Source: JAAYYM01 sp964483155 (lineage in GTDB: Bacteria; Bacillota; Clostridia; Lachnospirales; Lachnospiraceae). Taken from it: a DNA stretch of 40,187 nt. How positions within the stretch are numbered: the stretch's first letter is position 1; every line of letters starts with the position of its first letter. Position numbers and translations under genes: made by a program. The DNA lies in the NCBI GenBank assembly GCA_964483155.1, contig CAZAAC010000024.1, positions 1 through 40,187 on the forward strand. Reading direction: 5' to 3'. Under the pieces are notes generated by a model that was given only the letters and a program-made list of their open reading frames with translations, made no database searches and had not been told where the DNA came from. This document shows positions 15,331 to 24,288 of this stretch, one piece after another.

Positions 15331-16113
15331 ATGAAAATCGTTGTTTGTATTAAGCAGGTACCTGATACAAAAGGTGGCGTTAAGTTTAATCCCGATGGAA
15401 CACTTGACAGAGGTGCCATGCTTACAATCATGAATCCAGATGATAAAGCGGGTTTGGAAGCTGCACTTAGATTAAAGGATCAATACGGCGCAGAAGTTAC
15501 TGTAGTTACAATGGGTCTACCGAAAGCGGAAGAAGTTTTACGCGAGGCTATGGCTATGGGTGCGGATAAAGGAGTTCTTGTAACAGATAGAGTATTGGGA
15601 GGCGCTGACACATGGGCAACATCAAAGACGCTTACCGGAGCAATTCGCAATTTTGAATATGATCTTATTATTACAGGCCGCCAGGCTATTGATGGCGATA
15701 CCGCACAGGTAGGACCACAGATATCAGAACATCTTAATATTCCTGTTATTTCTTATGCACAAAGCATGAGAATAGAAGGTGACAGTGTTATTGTTGAGCG
15801 TCAGTATGATGACAGATATCATGTAATAAAGGCAAAGATGCCATGTCTTATCACAGCTCTTGCAGAATTAAATGCACCGCGTTATATGACACCAGGTGGA
15901 ATATTTGATGCATATAAAGCAGAGATCACTGTATTTAGCAGAGCAAATCTTATAGATATAGATGATTCAGATCTTGGTTTAAAAGGTTCTCCAACACAGA
16001 TAGCAAAGGCTTCTGATAAGGTAAGAAAAGGTGTAGGAGAGAAGGTTGTTCTTGAACCAACTGAAGCAGTTGAATATATTGTAGACAAATTGAAAGTAAG
16101 ACATATTATATAA
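15331..16113 (+). CDS. etfB: Electron transfer flavoprotein, beta subunit
   Basis: A 260-residue EtfB beginning MKIVVCIKQVPDT, the usual family start. The region DLIITGRQAIDGDTAQVGPQ near residue 113 is the EtfB nucleotide/flavin-binding signature, and PCLITALAELNAPRYM near 173 is also typical. In bifurcating complexes EtfB binds NADH and contributes to the beta-FAD site. AAGGAGTG at 15315-15322 places the start at ATG 15331; an in-frame TTG at 15295 has no ribosome binding site. It sits between bcd and etfA in the operon. Confidence 0.95.
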   Translation: MKIVVCIKQVPDTKGGVKFNPDGTLDRGAMLTIMNPDDKAGLEAALRLKDQYGAEVTVVTMGLPKAEEVLREAMAMGADKGVLVTDRVLGGADTWATSKTLTGAIRNFEYDLIITGRQAIDGDTAQVGPQISEHLNIPVISYAQSMRIEGDSVIVERQYDDRYHVIKAKMPCLITALAELNAPRYMTPGGIFDAYKAEITVFSRANLIDIDDSDLGLKGSPTQIAKASDKVRKGVGEKVVLEPTEAVEYIVDKLKVRHII

Positions 16114-16129
16114 AATAATGGAGAGTGTG

Positions 16130-17197
16130 GTGAAAAAAATGAATATAGAAGAATATAAAGGAGTATTTGTCTTTGCACAGCAAGTAGATAATGAGCTGAG
16201 TGGAATCGCTTTAGAACTTATAGGCAAGGGGAAAGAACTTGCAAAAGATTTAGGAACAGAAGTGACAGCAGTTTTGGTTGGTTATGAAGTGAAGGGTCTG
16301 GCAGACAGATTGGCACGTTGTGGTGCAGATAAGGTAATTCTAGTAGACGATCCTGAATTGAAAGAATATAGAACAGAGCCATATACACATGCTATCTCAT
16401 CTGTGATTGAAAAGTATAAACCAGAAATTTTTCTTGTTGGTGCTACCGCAATAGGCAGAGATTTGGGCCCACGCGTTTGTGCAAGAATTCATACGGGTTT
16501 AACAGCAGACTGTACGCAACTTGATATCGGAGATTTTCCGTTAGTAGCAATTCCTGGAAAAGAGCAGTTACACAACCAGTTACTTATGACACGTCCAGCA
16601 TTTGGTGGAAATACGATTGCTACCATAGCATGTCCGAATTTCCGTCCACAGATGGCTACTGTTCGTCCTGGTGTTATGCAGAAAGCACCGAAGATTGAAG
16701 ATGCAAAGGCTGTTATTGAAGAGTTTAATCCAGGATTTACACCGAATAATAATTATGTTGAGATATTGGATGTCATTAAAACAGTGACAAATACAGTAGA
16801 TATTATGGAAGCTAAGATATTAGTATCAGGCGGTCGTGGTGTTGGCTGTACGGAGAACTTCCAGTTACTTGCAGATTTTGCAGAAGCAATTGGTGGGACT
16901 GTAAGTTGTTCACGTGCAGTAGTAGATGCAGGCTGGAAGCCAAAAGATTTGCAGGTTGGTCAGACGGGAAAAACCGTTCGCCCGAATGTATATTTTGCAA
17001 TTGGTGTATCTGGCGCAATTCAGCATTTGGCAGGAATGGAAGAGTCGGATATCATTATTGCAATCAATAAAGATGGATCAGCACCTATTTTTGATGTAGC
17101 TGATTATGGTATTGTAGGAGATTTGAATAAAATTCTTCCAGCATTGACGGAGAAAATAAAAGCTGAGAATGCTGCAAAAAAAGCGGCAAATTCATAA
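16130..17197 (+). CDS. etfA: Electron transfer flavoprotein, alpha subunit
   Basis: An EtfA of about 355 residues. The N-terminal domain begins with EEYKGVFVFAQQ. The C-terminal FAD-binding domain (about 220-340) shows SGGRGVGCTENF, SRAVVDAGW, VGQTGKTVRPNVYFAIGVSGAIQH and INKDGSAPIFDVADYGIVGD, all family landmarks. With EtfB it forms the partner of Bcd. The start is uncertain: ATG 16118 has no ribosome binding site; GGAG at 16120-16123 is six bases from GTG 16130 (chosen) and 15 bases from ATG 16139, which is closest to the usual family N-terminus. A strong terminator follows the gene, ending the thl-etfA transcript. Confidence 0.93.
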   Translation: MKKMNIEEYKGVFVFAQQVDNELSGIALELIGKGKELAKDLGTEVTAVLVGYEVKGLADRLARCGADKVILVDDPELKEYRTEPYTHAISSVIEKYKPEIFLVGATAIGRDLGPRVCARIHTGLTADCTQLDIGDFPLVAIPGKEQLHNQLLMTRPAFGGNTIATIACPNFRPQMATVRPGVMQKAPKIEDAKAVIEEFNPGFTPNNNYVEILDVIKTVTNTVDIMEAKILVSGGRGVGCTENFQLLADFAEAIGGTVSCSRAVVDAGWKPKDLQVGQTGKTVRPNVYFAIGVSGAIQHLAGMEESDIIIAINKDGSAPIFDVADYGIVGDLNKILPALTEKIKAENAAKKAANS

Positions 17198-17221
17198 TAT
17201 GTTTCGAGTTGAGTAAGACAT

Positions 17222-17251
17222 AAGCACTGTGGAAAACCCCACGGTGCTTTT
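17222..17251 (+). terminator. Rho-independent terminator between etfA and ptb
   Basis: AGCACTGTGG pairs with CCACGGTGCT (ten pairs, one of them G-T) around a short A/C loop, followed by TTTT. It splits the locus into a thl-etfA unit and a ptb-buk unit, at least partially. Confidence 0.85.
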
Positions 17252-17265
17252 GACTGTTTATAACA

Positions 17266-17283
17266 TTGTTATTTATTTAACAA
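17266..17283 (+). promoter_or_regulatory. Rex-type redox operator upstream of ptb-buk
   Basis: The 18-mer TTGTTATTTATTTAACAA differs at one specified position from the clostridial Rex consensus TTGTTAANNNNTTAACAA. Its arms ATTGTTA/TAACAAT form a 7-base inverted repeat with a 6-base centre (17265-17284). It overlaps the likely promoter zone (TTGACT at 17250-17255; TATAAA at 17284-17289) and ends 43 bases before ptb. Rex represses fermentative genes when NADH is low relative to NAD. Confidence 0.65.
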
Positions 17284-17326
17284 TATAAAAGGGTAACAGA
17301 TAAAATAGTGAAGAGGTGTAAAAGAA

Positions 17327-18238
17327 ATGAGCAAGAACTTTCAGGATTTATTATCGAAGGTTTCGGAATGCACGATGAAGACGGTGGCTGTCTCCAATGC
17401 ACAGGACGATGCCGTGCTTGAAGCAGTAAAAGCAGCAAAAGAAAGAAACATTGCTAATTCCATATTGGTGGGTGACAAGAAGAAAATTGAAAAAATTGCC
17501 AAGAAATTAAATATGGATTTAACTTTATATGAAATAATTGATGAACCGGATACGGCAACTGCTGCATTGAAAGCAGTAGAGCTTGTTAGTACTAAAAAGG
17601 CGGATATCTTATTAAAGGGACTTGTAGATACAAAGACGTTTCTTCGTAGTGTATTGGATAAAGAAGTAGGACTTAGAACAGGAAAAATGATGTCACATGT
17701 ATGTGTGTTTGAAATCGAGGGAATTGACCACTTGTTGTTTTTGACAGATGTAGCTTTTAATACCTATCCAACGTTGGAAGAGAAGGCTAATATTATTAGA
17801 AACACAGTCGAGATAACAAAGGCATGTGGTGTTGAGAATCCAAAGGTAGTACCTGTTTGTGCAGTTGAAGTGGTAAATCCTAAAATGCCTCCAACAGTAG
17901 ATGCTGATGCATTGACCAAAATGAATGAAAATGGTGAAATTGTAGATTGTGTTGTATTTGGGCCATTGTCGATGGATCTTGCAATTGACAAAGAGTCAGG
18001 AAAGCATAAAGGAATTTCTAATCCAATTGTGGGAAATGCTGATATTATTCTCTTTCCGGATATTGACTCTGGAAATATTACTTATAAGACATTGATTCAT
18101 ACGACAAATGCAAAAAATGGAAACTTATTGATTGGAACAAAAGCACCTGTTATTTTAACCTCACGTTCTGATAATTTTGAAGTAAAGTTAAATTCTATTG
18201 CTCTGGCTTCTGTTGTTGCAGAGTCTATGAAACAATAA
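17327..18238 (+). CDS. ptb: Phosphate butyryltransferase
   Basis: A 303-residue member of the phosphate acetyl/butyryltransferase family, converting butyryl-CoA and phosphate to butyryl phosphate and CoA. Typical segments are ADILLKGLVDTKTFLRSVLD near residue 92, a central KVVPVCAVEVVNPKMPPTVDA, FGPLSMDLAIDKESGKHKG near residue 212, and NADIILFPDIDSGNITYK near 238. Length and direct linkage to buk favour butyryl over acetyl specificity. GAGGTG precedes the ATG. It lies after its own terminator-operator region and 18 bases before buk. Confidence 0.93.
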   Translation: MSKNFQDLLSKVSECTMKTVAVSNAQDDAVLEAVKAAKERNIANSILVGDKKKIEKIAKKLNMDLTLYEIIDEPDTATAALKAVELVSTKKADILLKGLVDTKTFLRSVLDKEVGLRTGKMMSHVCVFEIEGIDHLLFLTDVAFNTYPTLEEKANIIRNTVEITKACGVENPKVVPVCAVEVVNPKMPPTVDADALTKMNENGEIVDCVVFGPLSMDLAIDKESGKHKGISNPIVGNADIILFPDIDSGNITYKTLIHTTNAKNGNLLIGTKAPVILTSRSDNFEVKLNSIALASVVAESMKQ

Positions 18239-18256
18239 AGGAGGTAAGGACTTAAA

Positions 18257-19321
18257 ATGGCTATTAAAAGTTTAATTATTAATCCGGGTTCCACTTCAAC
18301 AAAGATCGGTGTATATGAAGATGAGAAACTGCTGTTTGAAGAAACTTTGCGTCATGCGGCTGAAGAAATTGCACAATATGACTTGATTGTGGATCAAAAG
18401 AATTTCCGCAAAGAAATTATATTAAGATTATTTGAAGAAAAGAATTTTGATATGAAATCGCTAGATGTTGTGGTTGGTCGAGGTGGTATGTTGAAACCAA
18501 TACAGGGTGGAACATATGAGGTAACGGACGACTTGTTGCAGGATCTTTTAATTGGGAGACAGGGACAGCATGCATCAAATCTGGGTGGAATAATTGCTAG
18601 AGATATTGCAATTTCCATAGGAGTCCCTGCTTATATTGTAGATCCAGTTGTCGTTGATGAGTTAATGCCTATAGCAAGATATTCGGGTGTTCCTGAATTG
18701 CCAAGGATAAGTGTATTTCATGCACTGAATCAAAAGGCAGTGGCCAAGAGATATGCCAAGGAGGTTGGTAAATCTTATAAATCACTTAATTTAATTGTAG
18801 TACATTTGGGCGGCGGTGTTTCAGTAGGTGCTCATATTGGGGGTAAAGTTGTAGACGTGTTTAATGCACTGGATGGTGATGGTGCTTTTTCACCTGAGAG
18901 AGCAGGAGCAGTTCCAGTAGGTGAATTGGTTAGTATGTGTTTCAGTGGAAAGTATACAGAAAAAGAAGTTTATAGAAAATTAGTTGGTGGTGGTGGCTTC
19001 ACTGCTTATCTTGGTACGAATGATATGAGAAGTGTTGAGAAAAAAGCAGAAGAAGATCCAAAAGCAAAAGAAGTTAGAGATGCATTTATATTGCAGCTGA
19101 GTAAAGATATTGGATCTATGGCAACGGTGCTTTGCGGTAAAGTAGATCAAATTATAATAACGGGTGGTATTGCATATAATGTAACCGTAACTGATGACAT
19201 CCAAAAGCATGTAGGTTGGATTGCCCCAATCACAATATACCCAGGTGAGGATGAGCTTCTTGCACTTGCACAAGGTGCACTTCGTGTTATAAAGGGTGAA
19301 GAGGAAGTTATGAAGTATTAG
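18257..19321 (+). CDS. buk: Butyrate kinase
   Basis: A 354-residue ASKHA-fold kinase forming butyrate and ATP from butyryl phosphate. The N-terminal phosphate loop is LIINPGSTSTKIGVYEDE at residues 5-22. VVHLGGGVSVGAH near 179 and IITGGIAYN near 298 are the other nucleotide-binding motifs. VVGRGGMLKPIQGGTYEV near 72 is typical of butyrate rather than acetate kinase. AAAGGAGG lies 13 bases before the ATG. With ptb it gives substrate-level ATP. This suggests the organism makes butyrate by the kinase route, although a CoA-transferase elsewhere in the genome cannot be ruled out. Confidence 0.95.
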   Translation: MAIKSLIINPGSTSTKIGVYEDEKLLFEETLRHAAEEIAQYDLIVDQKNFRKEIILRLFEEKNFDMKSLDVVVGRGGMLKPIQGGTYEVTDDLLQDLLIGRQGQHASNLGGIIARDIAISIGVPAYIVDPVVVDELMPIARYSGVPELPRISVFHALNQKAVAKRYAKEVGKSYKSLNLIVVHLGGGVSVGAHIGGKVVDVFNALDGDGAFSPERAGAVPVGELVSMCFSGKYTEKEVYRKLVGGGGFTAYLGTNDMRSVEKKAEEDPKAKEVRDAFILQLSKDIGSMATVLCGKVDQIIITGGIAYNVTVTDDIQKHVGWIAPITIYPGEDELLALAQGALRVIKGEEEVMKY

Positions 19322-19349
19322 GTATCGTAATTGTTAAATAAAAATTAAG

Positions 19350-19382
19350 AAAGTGTAGAAACAGTGTTTCTATACTTTTTTT
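19350..19382 (+). terminator. Rho-independent terminator of buk
   Basis: AAGTGTAGAAAC pairs with GTTTCTATACTT (one mismatch) around an AGT loop, followed by seven to eight T. It lies about 30 bases after the buk stop. Confidence 0.85.
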
Positions 19383-19384
19383 AG

Positions 19385-19413
19385 TTGAGAAAAACAGATA
19401 TTTAGAGTATACT
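19385..19413 (+). promoter_or_regulatory. Probable promoter of the methyltransferase-secA unit
   Basis: TTGAGA (19385-19390) and TATACT (19408-19413) are 17 bases apart. The expected transcript start near 19420 falls almost on the in-frame GTG at 19422, which argues for the ATG at 19455 as the real start. Confidence 0.6.
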
Positions 19414-19454
19414 GTTTAACAGTGGGCGAATATGTCCTTCAAGGAGAGAAAGAA

Positions 19455-20483
19455 ATGGAAGCAGTCAATCAATTTGGAAAGCCAATCGGCAATTTGATTC
19501 AATTTAAAAGTAATTTTTTTGAGCAAAACGGTGCTATGTTGAAAATGGCAGATGATATGGGAGATATTCTTCGCAGGCAGCCAAAGCGTGAAACATGTAA
19601 GATTTGTAAAAACAAACTCGGTGAGCCATTATTTACGAGTCATGACATTGGTTATATTCTTTGTTCAAACTGTGGGCATGTCAGTTCAGAGTATGAAGAT
19701 ACGAATGAATTTGCAAATAAAGTATATATTGAGGATAATTATCTAAAAAATTACAGTGAAGATGATATAGAAGCATATAAGAAACGGTTAGAAACAATAT
19801 ATATTCCAAAAGCGCAGTACTTACTTGAATGTATGCAGACAGAAGAGGCTAAAAACATAAAAGTACTGGATATTGGAGCAGGTAGCGGCTATTTTGTTCA
19901 GGCAGCGAAAAAACTTAATATGGAAGCAGAAGGGATAGAGATATCAGAGGCACAGGTGCGGTTTGCAAATGCTATGGCAGGACAAGAGAATCTTAAAGTC
20001 GTAAACAGTGACTGTATTAGTGAATATATTAGAAATACAGATGCCAATGTGCTATCAGCAATTGGTGTTTTTGAACATATTATAGAGTTAGAAGATACAT
20101 TGCAGGCAATCAGCGATAATCAAAATATCAATTATGTCTATTTGTCTGTACCTATGTTTTCTTTTAGTTGTGTGCTTGAGGCATCTCATCAGGCTTGCTA
20201 TAATAGGCATACGGGTGGAACACACACACACTTGTTTTCGCTGAAATCATTGGAGTATATGGCAGATATGATGAATTTTGATGTGGCATACCAGTGGAGA
20301 TTTGGCTCTGATGTTATGGACTTATATCGATTTTTATGTGTGTCTTTGGAACAGAATGGAAATGCTGCATTTAAAGAGTATCTTGGAGAAAAATTTTTAC
20401 CATTGCTTGATGAGATACAATATATTTTTGATAAGAATGATTTTGCATCGGAAGTACACATGGTAATGAAGAGAAGACAATAA
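19455..20483 (+). CDS. Class I SAM-dependent methyltransferase with N-terminal zinc ribbon
   Basis: A 342-residue protein. A zinc-ribbon-like region near residues 47-75 has CKICKNKLGEP and CSNCGH, two CxxC pairs. A Rossmann-type methyltransferase follows, with motif I VLDIGAGSGYF near residue 139 and the acidic strand-2 end GIEISEAQV near 160. Such zinc-ribbon methyltransferases often modify nucleotide sugars or other small molecules, but no substrate can be read here. AAGGAG at 19441-19446 is eight bases before the ATG at 19455. It precedes secA by 44 bases with no terminator, so they may share a transcript; I see no functional reason for the pairing. Confidence 0.8.
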   Translation: MEAVNQFGKPIGNLIQFKSNFFEQNGAMLKMADDMGDILRRQPKRETCKICKNKLGEPLFTSHDIGYILCSNCGHVSSEYEDTNEFANKVYIEDNYLKNYSEDDIEAYKKRLETIYIPKAQYLLECMQTEEAKNIKVLDIGAGSGYFVQAAKKLNMEAEGIEISEAQVRFANAMAGQENLKVVNSDCISEYIRNTDANVLSAIGVFEHIIELEDTLQAISDNQNINYVYLSVPMFSFSCVLEASHQACYNRHTGGTHTHLFSLKSLEYMADMMNFDVAYQWRFGSDVMDLYRFLCVSLEQNGNAAFKEYLGEKFLPLLDEIQYIFDKNDFASEVHMVMKRRQ

Positions 20484-20527
20484 CATGTTATTATAAATAA
20501 TTTCTGGAATATGATAGGAGCATAAAG

Positions 20528-23092
20528 ATGAATTTAGTGGAGAAAGTATTTGGAACACATAGCGAGAGAGAGATAAAACTAATAGTACCAATTGTGGATA
20601 AAATAGAGTCGCTTCGACCTGCAATGATGGAATTGTCTGATGCACAATTGAGAGATAAGACAAAAGAGTATAGAAAACGTTTTGAAGAAGGGGAATCCCT
20701 GGACGATCTTTTGCCAGAGGCATATGCAACGGTAAGAGAAGGCGGTAGGAGAGCATTAAACATGGAGCATTACCGTGTACAGCTTATCGGTGGAATTATA
20801 TTGCACCAAGGCCGTATCGCCGAGATGAGAACGGGTGAAGGAAAAACGCTGGTGTCAACTTTGCCAGCATATTTAAATGCAATAGAGGGAAAAGGGGTAC
20901 ATATTGTAACAGTCAATGACTATTTAGCGAAACGTGATGCTGAGTGGATGGGACAGGTACATGAATTCCTTGGATTAACCGTAGGAGTTGTATTAAATAG
21001 CATGACACCGGAAGAGCGTAGAGAAGCGTACAATTGTGACATTACTTATGTAACGAATAATGAAATTGGGTTTGATTATCTGCGTGATAATATGGTTATT
21101 TATAAAGAGCAACTGGTACTTCGTGAGCTTCATTATGCAATTATCGATGAAGTTGACTCTGTATTGATTGACGAAGCAAGAACCCCTCTTATCATATCTG
21201 GGCAAGGTAGTAAATCGACAAAACTGTATGAATTGTGTGATATGTTTGTAAGAACACTAAAGCGTGGTGCAGATGTGCAGGACTTGTCCAAAATGGATGC
21301 CATTATGGGAATCGAGCAGGAGGAGTCGGGAGATTTTGTCGTAAATGAAAAGGATAAAATCGTGAACCTGACAGCAGAGGGTGTACATAGGGTAGAACAG
21401 TTCTTCCAGATTGAAAATTTGGCGGATGCTGAAAATCTTGAGGTGCAACATAATATTATCCTGGCACTACGGGCACATAACCTGATGTTCCGCGATCAGG
21501 ATTATGTGGTTAAGGATGATCAGGTATTAATTGTAGACGAATTTACAGGTCGAATTATGCCAGGACGTCGCTATTCTGATGGGCTACATCAGGCAATTGA
21601 AGCGAAAGAGCATGTAAAAGTTAAGAGAGAGAGCAAGACCCTTGCTACGATTACTTTCCAGAATTTCTTTAATAAATTCGAGAAAAAGGCAGGAATGACT
21701 GGTACGGCACTCACAGAGGAAAAGGAATTTCGTGATATATATGGTATGGATGTTATTGAGATACCAACCAATGTTCCTGTAGCCAGAATTGATATGCTAG
21801 ATGCAGTATATAAGACAAAAAAAGAAAAGCTGTTTGCGATCTGCAATGAAATCGAGCATACGCATGCAACTGGACAGCCTATTCTGGTAGGTACGATTAC
21901 GATTGAGGCATCTGAAGAATTAAGCACAATGCTTCGTAGAAGAGGTGTTCAGCATAAGGTTCTAAATGCAAAATTTCATGAAATGGAAGCGGAGATTGTT
22001 GCAGATGCAGGTGTACATGGTGCAGTAACGATAGCAACTAATATGGCAGGGCGTGGTACGGATATCAAACTGGATGAAGAGGCGAGAGCTGCAGGTGGAC
22101 TTAAGATTATTGGTACGGAACGTCATGAATCCAGACGTATTGACAATCAGCTACGTGGTCGTTCTGGACGTCAGGGAGATCCGGGTATTTCCAGATTTTT
22201 TATCTCGCTGGAAGATGATTTGATGAGATTATTTGGTTCAGATCGTTTAATGTCTATATTTAATACGCTTGGTGTGCCAGAAAACGAGCAAATTGAGCAT
22301 AAAATGCTTTCAAATGCAATTGAGAAGGCACAGAAAAAAATTGAGAATAATAACTACGGTATCAGAAAGAATCTTCTGGAATATGATCAGGTCATGAATG
22401 AACAGAGGGAAATTATCTATGCTGAACGACGTCATGTGCTTGACGGCGAAAGTATGCGAGATTCCATTTATAAGATGATTACTGATTTTGTGGAAAATAC
22501 GGTTGATATGTGTATCAGCGATGATGCATTGCAAGAAGACTGGGATTTACAGGAGCTTAACAGTGTATTACTTCCGGTGTTGCCGATAGACCGGGTCGTT
22601 ACGCCAGATATTAGAGGACTTAAGAAAAATGAATTAAAACACAAGTTGAAAGAAGAAGCAGTGAAGTTATACGAGAATAAAGAGGCTGAGTTCCCAGAGC
22701 CTGAGAAGTTGCGTGAATTTGAACGTGTGGTTCTGCTAAAAGTTGTTGATAACAAATGGATGGATCATATTGATGATATGGATCAGTTACGGCAGGGTAT
22801 TGGCTTACAAGCATATGCACAGAGAGATCCGCTTGTGGAATATAAAATGATGGGTTATGATATGTTCGATGCCATGACGGCAAGCATTCAAGAAGCCACT
22901 ATAGGGGCGTTAGCACATATTAAAGTAGAGCAGAAGGTAGAGCGTGAGCAGGTTGCAAAGGTAACCGGAACGAATAAAGATGATTCTGTGACCAAAGCAC
23001 CACAGAAACGCGATGCTGAGAAAATATATCCAAATGCCCCCTGTCCATGCGGAAGTGGGAAAAAATACAAGCAATGTTGTGGCAGGAAATAG
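20528..23092 (+). CDS. secA: Preprotein translocase ATPase SecA
   Basis: An 854-residue SecA, the cytosolic motor that drives unfolded preproteins through SecYEG. The Walker A loop is MRTGEGKTLVSTLPAYL near residue 98. The Walker B/DEAD-like motif is DEVDSVLIDEARTPLIISG near 207. The helicase-like second domain has NMAGRGTDIKLDE near 510 and RGRSGRQGDPG near 545. The C-terminus carries the zinc- and SecB-binding type tail CPCGSGKKYKQCCG. Length is normal for Firmicutes. TAGGAG precedes the ATG. prfB starts 30 bases downstream, a pair seen in many Firmicutes. Confidence 0.97.
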   Translation: MNLVEKVFGTHSEREIKLIVPIVDKIESLRPAMMELSDAQLRDKTKEYRKRFEEGESLDDLLPEAYATVREGGRRALNMEHYRVQLIGGIILHQGRIAEMRTGEGKTLVSTLPAYLNAIEGKGVHIVTVNDYLAKRDAEWMGQVHEFLGLTVGVVLNSMTPEERREAYNCDITYVTNNEIGFDYLRDNMVIYKEQLVLRELHYAIIDEVDSVLIDEARTPLIISGQGSKSTKLYELCDMFVRTLKRGADVQDLSKMDAIMGIEQEESGDFVVNEKDKIVNLTAEGVHRVEQFFQIENLADAENLEVQHNIILALRAHNLMFRDQDYVVKDDQVLIVDEFTGRIMPGRRYSDGLHQAIEAKEHVKVKRESKTLATITFQNFFNKFEKKAGMTGTALTEEKEFRDIYGMDVIEIPTNVPVARIDMLDAVYKTKKEKLFAICNEIEHTHATGQPILVGTITIEASEELSTMLRRRGVQHKVLNAKFHEMEAEIVADAGVHGAVTIATNMAGRGTDIKLDEEARAAGGLKIIGTERHESRRIDNQLRGRSGRQGDPGISRFFISLEDDLMRLFGSDRLMSIFNTLGVPENEQIEHKMLSNAIEKAQKKIENNNYGIRKNLLEYDQVMNEQREIIYAERRHVLDGESMRDSIYKMITDFVENTVDMCISDDALQEDWDLQELNSVLLPVLPIDRVVTPDIRGLKKNELKHKLKEEAVKLYENKEAEFPEPEKLREFERVVLLKVVDNKWMDHIDDMDQLRQGIGLQAYAQRDPLVEYKMMGYDMFDAMTASIQEATIGALAHIKVEQKVEREQVAKVTGTNKDDSVTKAPQKRDAEKIYPNAPCPCGSGKKYKQCCGRK

Positions 23093-23122
23093 TAGGGAAC
23101 GTTTTTAAGTAAGGAAGATGAT

Positions 23123-24238
23123 ATGGTAGAATTAGATATAATAAAAACTGAGATGGTCACGTATAAAGGGCCTTTGGCAGAAATGAAGTTATCGCTTTCG
23201 CTAGAAGACAAGGCAAAGCGCATCGAGGAACTTGAGAGGGAGATGGAAGCCTCAGGGTTTTGGGATGATGCCGAGCGTTCTCAGGGATATATGAAGGAAT
23301 TAAAACAACTGAAAAACAGTATTGAAGTTTTTTCGGAACTGGAAGCAAAATACGACGATATAAAGACCTTGCTTGAAATGGGTTACGAGGAAAACGATGC
23401 GTCCCTTATTCCAGAGATACAAAATGAGTTTCGTGAATTTATCACAGAATTTGAGGCAATGCGAATTGGCACATTGTTGTCAGGTGAATATGATAGAAAT
23501 AATGCAATTCTAAAATTAAACGCTGGAGCAGGCGGAACGGAGAGCTGCGACTGGGCAAATATGTTATATCGTATGTATACACGTTGGGCAGAAGCAAAAG
23601 AGTATTCTGTAGAGGTACTGGATTATTTGGATGGAGACGAGACAGGGATTAAATCAGTTACTTTTCAGGTAAATGGAGAGAATGCTTACGGATATTTAAA
23701 ATCAGAGAAAGGTGTCCATAGACTTGTCCGCATTTCTCCTTTTAATGCACAGGGGAAAAGGCAGACATCATTTGTTTCATTGGATGTTATGCCGGAAATA
23801 GAAGAGGATGTGGATATTGATATTGACGAGAGCGATTTGCGTATTGATACTTATCGAAGTAGCGGTGCAGGTGGACAGCATATTAACAAGACATCTTCCG
23901 CGATACGTATCACACATATTCCTACGGGTGTTGTGGTGCAATGTCAGAATGAGCGCTCACAGCATATGAATAAGAATAAGGCAATGCAGATGCTTAAGGC
24001 AAAGCTATTTCTGATTAAAAAAGATTTAAATGCAGAAAAATTGTCTGATATTCGAGGTGACGTGAAGGAAATTGGCTGGGGAAATCAAATACGATCCTAC
24101 GTATTGCAGCCATATACACTTGTAAAGGACCACAGAACAGACGCAGAAGTAGGGCAGGCGGATAGTGTCCTAAACGGTAATATTGACCCATTTATCAATG
24201 CGTATTTGAGGTGGATTAATACTGAAAACAAATCATAA
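23123..24238 (+). CDS. prfB: Peptide chain release factor 2, without programmed frameshift
   Basis: A 371-residue RF2, which ends translation at UGA and UAA. The stop-codon-reading SPF motif is in RISPFNAQGKRQT near residue 204. The GGQ motif is in SGAGGQHINKTSSAIR near 250. Most bacterial prfB genes begin with about 25 codons, a UGA stop and a +1 frameshift signal (CTTTGAC). Here the N-terminal part (VELDIIKTEMVTYKGPLAEM) runs in one frame through LSLSLEDKAKRIEELE into ASGFWDD, so no shift is needed. AAGGAAG precedes the ATG. Downstream is a strong terminator. Confidence 0.95.
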   Translation: MVELDIIKTEMVTYKGPLAEMKLSLSLEDKAKRIEELEREMEASGFWDDAERSQGYMKELKQLKNSIEVFSELEAKYDDIKTLLEMGYEENDASLIPEIQNEFREFITEFEAMRIGTLLSGEYDRNNAILKLNAGAGGTESCDWANMLYRMYTRWAEAKEYSVEVLDYLDGDETGIKSVTFQVNGENAYGYLKSEKGVHRLVRISPFNAQGKRQTSFVSLDVMPEIEEDVDIDIDESDLRIDTYRSSGAGGQHINKTSSAIRITHIPTGVVVQCQNERSQHMNKNKAMQMLKAKLFLIKKDLNAEKLSDIRGDVKEIGWGNQIRSYVLQPYTLVKDHRTDAEVGQADSVLNGNIDPFINAYLRWINTENKS

Positions 24239-24254
24239 AAAGAATGTATATTAA

Positions 24255-24280
24255 AAAATGCAAGCTAAGGCTTGCATTTT
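24255..24280 (+). terminator. Rho-independent terminator of prfB
   Basis: A perfect 11-base stem (AAAATGCAAGC / GCTTGCATTTT) with a TAAG tetraloop. The flanking A and T runs suggest function mainly on the plus strand after prfB. Confidence 0.9.
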
Positions 24281-24288
24281 CAATTTGC

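Noticed and set aside
19329..19346. Second Rex site after buk (TTGTTAAATAAAAATTAA)
   Set aside because: Only the left half fits; the right half lacks TTAACAA at the proper distance.
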